Assembly: GCF_000797445.1 (NCBI RefSeq)
Contig: NZ_JSWF01000018.1
Span: 1-47,324 of the forward strand
Reading direction: 5' to 3'
Source: Lacinutrix jangbogonensis
Lineage (GTDB): Bacteria; Bacteroidota; Bacteroidia; Flavobacteriales; Flavobacteriaceae
DNA: 47,324 nucleotides
Part shown: positions 8,244 through 15,616 of the stretch, one piece after another
Layout of the letters: each line of letters begins with the position of its first letter
How positions within the stretch are numbered: the stretch's first letter is position 1
Translations under genes and position numbers: made by a program
The notes under the pieces: model-generated
What the model was told of the DNA's origin: nothing
Databases searched by the model: none
What the model saw: only the letters and a program-made list of their open reading frames with translations

Positions 8244-9287
8244 TTATTTATTTTTTGTTTTATGCACTGCATAAAGAAGTGTTTGGCTTTCTTTTCCTTT
8301 AAGTTCTATTCTGCCAAGTTTATCAAAAACAAAATTTGTATTATTTAGTTCTTTTTTTAAACGACCAGAAATTAACAGATCTTGTTTAAGTTCATTGCAT
8401 TTACCTTGAATTCTAGCAGCTGTATTTATTGTGTCTCCATGGTATGCAATTTCTTTTTTGAATTTGCCTACTTCGGCCACCGTAACAATACCGGCATTCA
8501 TACCAGCTTTAAAATGTGGGATACAATTGTAATTCTTTAGGTAATATTCCATTCGGCTATCCAGTCGCTCTTTAAAATTGAAATATGCATTGAGGCAGTT
8601 TTCATCTCTTAGTCCATCTTGAAGTTTCCATGTCAAGATTACTTCATCACCTACATATTGATAAATTTCTGCTTCATTTTCTACTACAATGCCTAAATCG
8701 TTGAAGCAGTCTTGAATCATTTTGCTGTATTCAATGTGACCTAAATCTTCGGCATGTTTCGTTGAAGACTGGAGATCAATGAACATAAAAATGCGTTCTT
8801 CCTCACTAGGAGTATAGAACTTACCACGTAAAAGTTTCCAGAAATTGTTGCTCCCAAGAAATAAGTTTACTTGCCTTAGACCAAACATAAAAATATCTAC
8901 AGATACTATGTATAAATAGATTGCAAAACTACCAGGTTCAAAAGCAAATCCTATAAATGATATATTCTCTCCATAAACGGCATAGCCTAATGAAATGATT
9001 GACACTAGAAATAGGATAACATAAACTAATCTTAGTGCCAATAATTTTTGAAAGGATATTCTTTTATAACTATGCTCCTCTGTTAATATTTGTGCATAGC
9101 CCGAGATAAATCCTATAATTGGTCCAGAAATAAAGATTGTGATTATTGATTCCCAAAATTCAAATTGAACAGAACCTAACTCTTTAGTTCCTTCTCCTCT
9201 TACAATACTGAAAAATATTAACGCTAGAGTCCACCCAATACTATATTGCTGAATAATTTTCCATCTGCGTTTATTCTTGAACTTCAT
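8244..9287 (-). CDS. membrane-anchored class III adenylate cyclase
   Basis: 347 aa. The N-terminal half has about five membrane helices (15-30, 44-65, 82-102, 108-125, 126-145). The C-terminal half is a class III cyclase domain: metal aspartates in MFIDLQSST (Asp171) and YVGDEVILTW (Asp214), adenine-selecting Lys260 (HFKAGMNAG) and Asp285 (HGDTIN), and transition-state Asn288/Arg292 (NTAARIQG). All catalytic residues are present, so it should make cAMP. It is the only intact gene of the repeat-bounded island, and no partner gene is nearby. Confidence 0.92.
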   Translation of the reverse strand: MKFKNKRRWKIIQQYSIGWTLALIFFSIVRGEGTKELGSVQFEFWESIITIFISGPIIGFISGYAQILTEEHSYKRISFQKLLALRLVYVILFLVSIISLGYAVYGENISFIGFAFEPGSFAIYLYIVSVDIFMFGLRQVNLFLGSNNFWKLLRGKFYTPSEEERIFMFIDLQSSTKHAEDLGHIEYSKMIQDCFNDLGIVVENEAEIYQYVGDEVILTWKLQDGLRDENCLNAYFNFKERLDSRMEYYLKNYNCIPHFKAGMNAGIVTVAEVGKFKKEIAYHGDTINTAARIQGKCNELKQDLLISGRLKKELNNTNFVFDKLGRIELKGKESQTLLYAVHKTKNK

Positions 9288-9503
9288 TGCGTTCTCTTTT
9301 TGTGGCTATTAATTAATTGTTTAGTGATTAGTAGTTTACGTAGATAAATAATGACATTTATTATTACATTTTTATTTAGAGAATGTTTACGTTTTGTTTT
9401 GGTGTGCTAAAGATATAAAAATGATAGAATCCCATTATTCATAATTCCAAATATGTTTTTATGGGTTTTAATTTCTAGTTGCGGTTTTTCTTTATTGCTT
9501 TAA

Positions 9504-9617
9504 AACGTTTATACATGGCTTGTTGCCCGTTTAAGTAACCCATTTAATAAATATAAACTGAATAGAAAAACAGCACGGTTTTTATAAGTAGGCGAGGACT
9601 AGCAATAAATTATATTC
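9504..9617 (-). repeat. structured intergenic repeat, copy C
   Basis: Third copy: AACGTTTATACATGGCTTGTTG at the left, AATAAATATAAACTGAATAG, central hairpin AAAAAC/GTTTTT, GTAGGCGAGGACTAGCAATA at the right. On the minus strand it starts 10 bp after the final stop of the decayed membrane-protein gene at 9628. The remaining bases 9288-9503 upstream of the cyclase hold no gene that I can see. Confidence 0.75.
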
Positions 9618-9627
9618 TTTGTTGTAC

Positions 9628-10083
9628 TTAGTTTTTTATCCATTCAAAATATAAGTCATCACGCAATCTATTCAGACTTGTTATTGATAAAAACTTAAAA
9701 GCAGGTGCGATAAAAACATATCTTAGCATTAGCATTTACAAAACAACTACTAAAATAAAAATAGGCAAAAACCCTTCCGATTTAGTTAAGATTGTAACTG
9801 AAGTTCCGACTACAGGAAAGCAAAGAATTATACTCATAAAAATTCTAAAAACTTTGTGGATTTCGACTTTCACGTATCCATTTTTAGAGTTAATTTTTCC
9901 TGTCATAACACAAAGAACCTTCTCTCAGATAGTTGAATAGATTATTTTGAATTCGTTTCCGATTATTATTCCGCGAAAAGGTCTGTCGGTATATTACGAA
10001 GTCATATTTTTAGACTTTTCAGTTCTCCGAGTTAATCAATTTAGCATTTCTGCTTGGTCATCAATTATCTTAAATTGCTTTTC
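9628..10083 (-). pseudogene. decayed small membrane protein gene with four in-frame stops
   Basis: A single minus-strand frame shows protein-like sequence across four stops: a segment ending AEMLN, TGA (10036-10038), LTRRTEKSKNMTS, TAA (9994-9996), YTDRPFRGIIIGNEFKI, TGA (9925-9927), MTGKINSKNGYVKVEIHK followed by two hydrophobic segments, TAA (9736-9738), then AFKFLSITSLNRLRDDLYFE to the last stop. The order PFxGxIxGNxFKI, then a two-helix hairpin, then a KFL.. tail is that of small flavobacterial membrane proteins of unknown function. The start is not visible. No indel is needed to restore the protein, only point changes. Confidence 0.7.
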
Positions 10084-10122
10084 TTAACAATATCCCGTAA
10101 AATTAGCCTGATAAGATGCCTT

Positions 10123-11574
10123 TTACTTTCTATTAGTCACTTCTTCAGTTTCGCAACCAAACAAGCTTTTCTCCATAATTAATTTGCTTACACCTTCTGG
10201 TAGCATGTTTTGCCAGCCGTCTTCACCTTTATTAATCATACTTAATACTTTTCTAGAGAATATATTAAGAGTAGCTGGATCGTAGTCTGCAATATCTACC
10301 ACTTTACCATTGTATTTAAAGAACTTATAAAGTTCTTTCATACGTGGATGCACTTTTAAATTGTCACTTGTAGTTATAGTACCATCTTCATTTTCCATTG
10401 GATATAAATACACACGTAAATCTTTAAAAAAGAGTTTACCAAAGGCTTCTAAAATACCACCACTTAATTGTCTGTAGTATTTCTCATCGAAAATATCTAT
10501 TAAATTATTCACGCCCATTGCTAAGCCCATTCTTGCTTTAGAGTATTGCGAGAAGTATTCTACAAGTTTGTAGTATTCTTGGAAATTAGAAATTAATACG
10601 GTTTGACCTAAAGAGCATAACAGCTTAGCACGATCCATAAAATCTTGCTCGTCTATTTCTCCTTCTGCTCGTAGATTTGAAAGTGTGATTTCAAAAACAA
10701 CTTGTGTTTTTTCTTCATCTACTTTATTTTCTTTTAAGAACATGTCTAAAGATTTTTTGTACATATCCATATTTACTTTGGTAACAGGTCTAAAACTTCC
10801 ACGAAGCGTTAATATGTTACGCTTGTAAAGCACTCTTGCCGGTAAAACGTTGTTTCCGTCTGGTGCGAACATTACAGCATCGGTCATACCATTTTTTACC
10901 AATTGCAAGCTCATTAAACGGTTATCTACATTTGCAAAAACAGGACCAGAGAAATTAATAGTATCGATTTCTAATTGATCTTTGTCCAGATGGTCGTATA
11001 AATAGCGTAATAATTTTCTGGGTTCATTATACTTATAAAACGCGCCATAAATAAGGTTTGTTCCTAATTTACCTAAGGTTTCTTGTTGTAAACGTGCATC
11101 GGTTTCTTTAAAACGAATATGTAAAACAATTTCGTTATACTCTTGTTCTGCATCTACTTGATATTTAATACCAATCCAACCGTGTCCTTTGTACTTTTTA
11201 GCAAAATCTATAGTGGCCACAGTATTAGCATAACTAAAAAACATTTTATGAGGATGCTTGTCTCTGGTAATACGTTGCTCGATTAAATTTATTTCATGAT
11301 CTAGCATTTTACGCAAACGATCTTCGGTAACGTAGCGCTTATCTTTTTCAATACCATAAATGGCATCACTAAAATCCTTATCGTAAGCAGACATTGCTTT
11401 GGCTATGGTTCCAGAACCTCCACCTGCTCTAAAAAACTGACGTACAGTTTCTTGACCTGCACCAATTTCGGAAAAAGTACCGTAAATATTTTCGTTTAAA
11501 TTTATACGAAGTGCTTTATCTTTTAGCGAAGGAATACTTTCTATATCTTTGTCTCCTTTTAGTTTAATTTCCAT
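10123..11574 (-). CDS. conserved Bacteroidota protein of unknown function
   Basis: 483 aa, no signal peptide or membrane segment. It has a strongly conserved-looking N-terminus (ALRINLNENIYGTFSEIGAG, 21-40; RQFFRAGGGSGTIAKAMSAY, 45-64) and a mid-region with ANVDNRLMSLQLVKNGMTDA. I recognise it as a well conserved Bacteroidota family whose database names (nicotinate-nucleotide adenylyltransferase, TonB-dependent receptor) do not fit the sequence: there is no HxGH nucleotidyltransferase motif and no barrel. Function unknown. It is divergent from the MBL hydrolase gene. Confidence 0.93.
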   Translation of the reverse strand: MEIKLKGDKDIESIPSLKDKALRINLNENIYGTFSEIGAGQETVRQFFRAGGGSGTIAKAMSAYDKDFSDAIYGIEKDKRYVTEDRLRKMLDHEINLIEQRITRDKHPHKMFFSYANTVATIDFAKKYKGHGWIGIKYQVDAEQEYNEIVLHIRFKETDARLQQETLGKLGTNLIYGAFYKYNEPRKLLRYLYDHLDKDQLEIDTINFSGPVFANVDNRLMSLQLVKNGMTDAVMFAPDGNNVLPARVLYKRNILTLRGSFRPVTKVNMDMYKKSLDMFLKENKVDEEKTQVVFEITLSNLRAEGEIDEQDFMDRAKLLCSLGQTVLISNFQEYYKLVEYFSQYSKARMGLAMGVNNLIDIFDEKYYRQLSGGILEAFGKLFFKDLRVYLYPMENEDGTITTSDNLKVHPRMKELYKFFKYNGKVVDIADYDPATLNIFSRKVLSMINKGEDGWQNMLPEGVSKLIMEKSLFGCETEEVTNRK

Positions 11575-11601
11575 AGTTGAGGCGTTGTTTTGTCTTACTT
11601 A

Positions 11602-11609
11602 CAAAGGTA
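11602..11609 (-). promoter_or_regulatory. Bacteroidota -7 box for the 483-aa gene
   Basis: TACCTTTG on the minus strand matches TAnnTTTG, 28 bp upstream of the start at 11574. A TTTG lies about 14-15 bp further upstream, shorter than the usual spacing, so only the -7 box is convincing. Confidence 0.4.
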
Positions 11610-11640
11610 TCAAATAAGTATAGCAAATAAAAAAATAACT

Positions 11641-11648
11641 TATTTTTG
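11641..11648 (+). promoter_or_regulatory. Bacteroidota -7 box for the MBL hydrolase gene
   Basis: TATTTTTG fits TAnnTTTG, 19 bp before the GTG start. No clear -33 TTG is visible at the usual distance. Confidence 0.35.
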
Positions 11649-11666
11649 TGATAAATAATAGCAACA

Positions 11667-12437
11667 GTGAAAATTACATTTTTAGGCACAGGAACATCAC
11701 AAGGCATACCAGTAATTGGTAGCACGCATCCTGTATGTTTAAGTGCTAATTCTAAAGATAAACGCTTACGTGTTTCTATTATGGTGGAATGGCAAGACTA
11801 TACTTTTGTCGTAGATTGTGGTCCAGATTTTAGACAGCAAATGCTGCGTGCCAATCCAGAAAAAATTGATGCTTTTATATTTACGCATGAACATGCAGAC
11901 CATACCGCTGGGCTAGATGATATTCGTCCGTTTTTTTTTAAACAAGGAGATATAAATATTTATGCTCATCAGCGTGTTTTAGAACAGTTGCAACAGCGTT
12001 TTGAATATATTTTTACAAAAGAAGAAAAGTATCCTGGTGTTCCAAATTTAATAGAAAATGAAATAGTAAATAAACCATTTACTATTAATGGATTAGAGAT
12101 TACTCCTGTTGAAGGACTCCATTATAAGCTTCCTGTTTTTGGTTATAGATTTGGCAATTTTGCTTACTTAACAGATATGAAAACGATTGCTGAATCCGAA
12201 AAACGAAAGCTTTTAAATTTGGATGTTTTAGTACTTAATGCTTTACGCGAAAAAGAACATATTTCACATTTTAACCTCGCTCAAGCATTAGCAATAATTA
12301 AAGAATTAAAGCCTAAACGCGCTTATTTAACACATATTAGTCACTATTTAGGTTTTCATGATACAGTACAACAAAAACTTCCTGAGAACGTTTTTTTAGC
12401 GTACGATGAACTTACAATAGATATTCCAAATCCATAA
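11667..12437 (+). CDS. MBL-fold metallo-hydrolase (PhnP-like)
   Basis: 256 aa, GTG start directly before KITFLGTGTSQG. Metallo-beta-lactamase fold: THEHADHTAG gives the HxHxDH metal site (His74, His76, Asp78, His79), with further ligands in Asp50/CGPDF and the C-terminal THISHYLGFH. Length, the GTGTSQGIP start and the VCLS... insertion match PhnP-like phosphodiesterases of Bacteroidota; the physiological substrate is unknown. The frame is open before the GTG, but the GTG gives the expected MBL N-terminus. Confidence 0.92.
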   Translation: MKITFLGTGTSQGIPVIGSTHPVCLSANSKDKRLRVSIMVEWQDYTFVVDCGPDFRQQMLRANPEKIDAFIFTHEHADHTAGLDDIRPFFFKQGDINIYAHQRVLEQLQQRFEYIFTKEEKYPGVPNLIENEIVNKPFTINGLEITPVEGLHYKLPVFGYRFGNFAYLTDMKTIAESEKRKLLNLDVLVLNALREKEHISHFNLAQALAIIKELKPKRAYLTHISHYLGFHDTVQQKLPENVFLAYDELTIDIPNP

Positions 12438-12471
12438 ATTAAATTTCAAACGACTTAACAACTTACGCATT

Positions 12472-12975
12472 ATGAAGAATCGCATTTTTATGTATCTGTT
12501 TATATTTTCTGTTTTACTGTTATTATTTCAGTTTATGAATTCTAAAAAAATATTTGATGATAGTAATCAAAAAGCGTCTACTTCTAAAAAGCAAATACAA
12601 AAATACCAAGATTCAATTTTAACCTTAAAGGATGATATTTACAATTTGTCTCAATTTAGTTTTGATTATGATGATTATTCTTACGATTATTTTTTAAATC
12701 AAGGTTACGATGTAGACAAACTTATGGTTACCGTTAAAGATGCCTTGTATTCACAAAACGAGTATGAAGGCGAGCAACATCCGCTAGTGCCTTATGTTTC
12801 TACAACAAATACTAAAATTTTAATAAACTCTATTAGAGTTTTAAATCACAAATGGATTATTGCCGATTTTACTGATGGACAACTTTGGGGAGAAATGCTA
12901 GTGGCTTATTCTCTAAACGAGGAAGGAGAACTTAATTTTAGAGTTTCGGAATCTTTATTGAAACCTATTCACTAG
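12472..12975 (+). CDS. membrane-anchored protein with coiled coil, unknown
   Basis: 167 aa: N-terminal membrane anchor (6-22), a short coiled coil (about 38-62), an Asp/Tyr-rich stretch (FDYDDYSYDY, 64-73) and a C-terminal beta domain with RVLNHKWIIADFTDGQLWGE. Similar flavobacterial proteins are sometimes named hydrolase, but I see no catalytic motif. It follows the MBL gene by 34 bp on the same strand. Confidence 0.8.
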   Translation: MKNRIFMYLFIFSVLLLLFQFMNSKKIFDDSNQKASTSKKQIQKYQDSILTLKDDIYNLSQFSFDYDDYSYDYFLNQGYDVDKLMVTVKDALYSQNEYEGEQHPLVPYVSTTNTKILINSIRVLNHKWIIADFTDGQLWGEMLVAYSLNEEGELNFRVSESLLKPIH

Positions 12976-12978
12976 TCA

Positions 12979-13178
12979 TTATTTCACATTAAGATAAGCA
13001 GTAGTTATTGTGTATTCTCCATTTATATTATAGCCTTCTACAGTAATTTTATATGTGCCTTTATCGTTACTAGTATAGGTTGTATAAGTGTTTGAAGCGC
13101 GATTTCTGTCGGCAACTAAAACGAACTAGTAATCCTAAAATTATGAGATAATGATATGTGAGTTTTAGGCTCTTCATG
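12979..13178 (-). pseudogene. lipoprotein remnant (start and end joined out of frame)
   Basis: ATG at 13178 opens a lipoprotein-type N-terminus (MKSLKLTYHYLIILGLLVRF followed by SC) that ends at codon 36. In the next frame a C-terminal piece (RASNTYTTYTSNDKGTYKIT, then a beta strand pattern ending LNVK) runs to a stop at 12979. The gene start sits 2 bp after the TonB-receptor remnant, as in receptor/surface-lipoprotein pairs. An internal deletion plus frameshift is the simplest reading. The protein family is not recognisable from what is left. Confidence 0.5.
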
Positions 13179-13180
13179 GT

Positions 13181-13327
13181 TAAAATTTAAATTTATAAGT
13201 AATTGTTGGAACAGGAATAGAAAATATGATGTTTTAAAAACTTGAATTTTACCATCATTATTTTGGAAAAATACAGAATTTGGATTATTACGACCTAATA
13301 TATTGTAAACTGAGGCTTAATAGACAA
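13181..13327 (-). pseudogene. TonB-dependent receptor C-terminal remnant
   Basis: The minus strand encodes SVYNILGRNNPNSVFFQNND, then KTSY and, after a one-base shift, FSIPVPTITYKFKF followed by TAA at 13181-13183. The SVYNxLGRxNPxS strand and final PTITYxFKF end are the last two beta strands of Bacteroidota TonB-dependent receptors. Nothing upstream up to the esterase gene (13387) continues the barrel, so this is a relic of a mostly deleted receptor. Confidence 0.6.
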
Positions 13328-13386
13328 AAATGATTATCAAATCGAATAGTTAAAATTTAAAACTAAAAAAATAGAAAGTAAATAAC

Positions 13387-14034
13387 TTAAAGCAATTTAA
13401 TTAACCAATTCTTAAGTTCATAAAAGTTTTGTGGTGCAACACCATGCCCTACAGGAAATTCTGAATAGTGGTGCTTAATGTTTAACTTGGAAAGAAATTC
13501 TGGCGTTTTTCTAGCCCAATCTACAGGAATAACTTGGTCTACAGAGCCATGAGAGCAATAAAAGTTTAAATGTTTGTAGTTGTTCTCTGGTTGCGTTTTA
13601 AATAAATCTTCGTTAATATAACCACTTAAAGCAATTACATTATTAATTTTTTCTGGATAGGAGAGTGCTACTGCATAACTCAAAATAGTGCCTTGACTAA
13701 ACCCTAAAAGCGAAACATTGTCTTTATTTACAGAGTAATTAGCAAGAGCTTCATCTATAAATGTGGCTATTAAATCGCGAGATTTAATAGCTTCCTCATT
13801 ATCACTCCATTTACCTTTTTCTGCATCAAAATTAATGGCATACCAAGCATTTCCATAAGGTTGCATACCATAAGGCGCTCTAACCGAAATAATAAATAAT
13901 TCTTCAGGCAATTCACTAGCAAAAGAAAACAAATCGTTTTCATCACTACCGTAACCATGAAGCAAAATAAGAAGGGGAGCATTCTCTATTAAAGACGATT
14001 CGCGAACAACGTGATACAAAGATAAATCTGCCAT
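13387..14034 (-). CDS. alpha/beta hydrolase, carboxylesterase/phospholipase type
   Basis: 215 aa, cytosolic. Abhydrolase_2 (YpfH-like) pattern: LLHGYGSDENDL (24-35), nucleophile elbow GFSQG (Ser113), HGSVDQVIP (Asp167) and VGHGV (His197). Members hydrolyse short carboxyl esters or lysophospholipids. Last gene of a minus-strand operon; its start overlaps the stop of the DUF4870-like gene by one base. Confidence 0.92.
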   Translation of the reverse strand: MADLSLYHVVRESSLIENAPLLILLHGYGSDENDLFSFASELPEELFIISVRAPYGMQPYGNAWYAINFDAEKGKWSDNEEAIKSRDLIATFIDEALANYSVNKDNVSLLGFSQGTILSYAVALSYPEKINNVIALSGYINEDLFKTQPENNYKHLNFYCSHGSVDQVIPVDWARKTPEFLSKLNIKHHYSEFPVGHGVAPQNFYELKNWLIKLL

Positions 14035-14363
14035 TAGTTACCTAAGTCTTTAAACCATTGTTGAAATTTTTCACCAACAACAGGAATTAATTTTGTTTCA
14101 CCTTTTACTGCAAAAATTATAGCATATAACCAACTTGCAAATGTAACAAGCCATAGAATGCTACCAAACATACTATTAACGTATTTTTCAACAACATTAG
14201 ATAAAATTAGCATAATTATTAAGCCTATCATTTGTCGAATGTGAAAATTTGTAAAAGAATTTTTTCTCTCAAAATTCATAAAAACAGCTACAAAAGTGCC
14301 TATAAACGTTATGTAACTTATTATGGCAAGTGTTTTCCCTTCTTCGATGGTGTTTTTATTCAT
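14034..14363 (-). CDS. DUF4870/Tic20-like membrane protein
   Basis: 109 aa, three hydrophobic helices (12-30, 45-62, 69-88) with FHIRQMIGLI in the second, a pattern of DUF4870/Tic20-like small membrane proteins. The C-terminal end (GEKFQQWF) is cytosolic. Function unknown. It lies between the dihydroorotase-like gene (2-bp gap) and the esterase (1-bp overlap), so all are likely expressed together. Confidence 0.85.
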   Translation of the reverse strand: MNKNTIEEGKTLAIISYITFIGTFVAVFMNFERKNSFTNFHIRQMIGLIIMLILSNVVEKYVNSMFGSILWLVTFASWLYAIIFAVKGETKLIPVVGEKFQQWFKDLGN

Positions 14364-14365
14364 TT

Positions 14366-15616
14366 CTATAAAACAGTTTTATTGTTTGCAATTACACCAT
14401 AAACTTTGCCTTTTAACTCTTTATTTAAAAACAGACTGTTTTTAGATTTTGAGTGTATGTTTTTTGTTGTAAAAGTATACTTTGTATCTGGATTAAAAAG
14501 CGCTAAATCGGCCTTGTTTCCTATAGCTATAATAGTATGTTCAACATTAAATCTGGCTTTTCCCTTAGTTAATAATTGTATCGTTTTTTTTGTTGAAAAT
14601 AGGGTTTGTAAAGCTCCAAAAGCGCTTTCAAGCCCTATGGTTCCATAATAGGCAAAATCGAATTCTACTTTTTTATCTTCTATAGTTACAGGATTATGGT
14701 CGCTTGTAACCATATCTATTGTACCATCTTTTACGCCTTCAATTAAAGCATCGATATCGCTTTGTATTCTTAGAGGCGGAAGCACTTTAAAATGGGTGTC
14801 AAAATCTTCTAATTCGCTATCTGTAAGGCACAAGTTGTGTATTGCAACACTACAGGTAACGTTTAATTTTTTCTTTTTAGCGCTTCTTATTAAATCTACA
14901 GATTCTGCTGTAGAGAGTGTTGGGATATGTAATTTTCCACCAGTATATTCTAATAAATACAAATCTCTAGCGACTTGTAGTGCTTCAGCTAGACTAGGAT
15001 TTCCTTTTAATCCTAAGCTTGTACTTGTTATATTCTCGTTCATTACGCCTTGACCAGAAATTCTATTTTCTTGAGGAAAAGAGCACACTAAACCATCGAA
15101 ATTGCTAGCGTACTGCAAAGCAATTTTTAAAAGATTAGGGTTTGTAATCGGTTTTTTATAATCTGAAAACGCAACTGCACCAGCTGTTTTCATATCGTAC
15201 AGTTCTGCTAAATCAACACTCGCGCTATTTTTAGTTAGTGCTCCAATTGGTAATAAGGTAACAGCATTGTTTTGAGCTTTCATATTTATAAAAGCGATGG
15301 CAGAGTTTGTATCGATAATTGGATAAGTGTTGGTTTGCATGGCAACGCTTGTAAACCCCGATTTTGCAGCAGTTTTTAATCCGTTTTCTATAGTTTCTCG
15401 ATCTTCAAAACCTGGTTCTCCAAAACAGACACTACTATCGAACCAACCTTGCGAGATATGCAAATTCTCAAGGTTTATTTCTTTGTAATTGTTAGTGTTT
15501 TTAATGTTTTGAGCGATTTTAGAAATCTTACCTTTTTCAATTAAAAGGTCTTGGGTAGTGTTATGAAAATCACTCTTAGAATCAAGTATTGTTGCAGATT
15601 TTATAAGTACGTTCAT
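14366..15616 (-). CDS. dihydroorotase-like amidohydrolase lacking metal ligands
   Basis: 416 aa with the overall dihydroorotase fold: N-terminal beta domain, GEPGFEDRETIENGLKTAA (66-84, the family's EPGxExxETI block) and a C-terminal SDHNP motif. In active class I enzymes the block before EPG reads DxHVHLRE; here it is DSSVCFGE, so both HxH metal histidines (positions 62 and 64) and the substrate arginine (66) are replaced. Like the pseudo-dihydroorotases known to partner aspartate carbamoyltransferase in other bacteria, it may be structural rather than catalytic. Its start overlaps the BatA-like gene by 4 bp (ATGA). Confidence 0.88.
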   Translation of the reverse strand: MNVLIKSATILDSKSDFHNTTQDLLIEKGKISKIAQNIKNTNNYKEINLENLHISQGWFDSSVCFGEPGFEDRETIENGLKTAAKSGFTSVAMQTNTYPIIDTNSAIAFINMKAQNNAVTLLPIGALTKNSASVDLAELYDMKTAGAVAFSDYKKPITNPNLLKIALQYASNFDGLVCSFPQENRISGQGVMNENITSTSLGLKGNPSLAEALQVARDLYLLEYTGGKLHIPTLSTAESVDLIRSAKKKKLNVTCSVAIHNLCLTDSELEDFDTHFKVLPPLRIQSDIDALIEGVKDGTIDMVTSDHNPVTIEDKKVEFDFAYYGTIGLESAFGALQTLFSTKKTIQLLTKGKARFNVEHTIIAIGNKADLALFNPDTKYTFTTKNIHSKSKNSLFLNKELKGKVYGVIANNKTVL

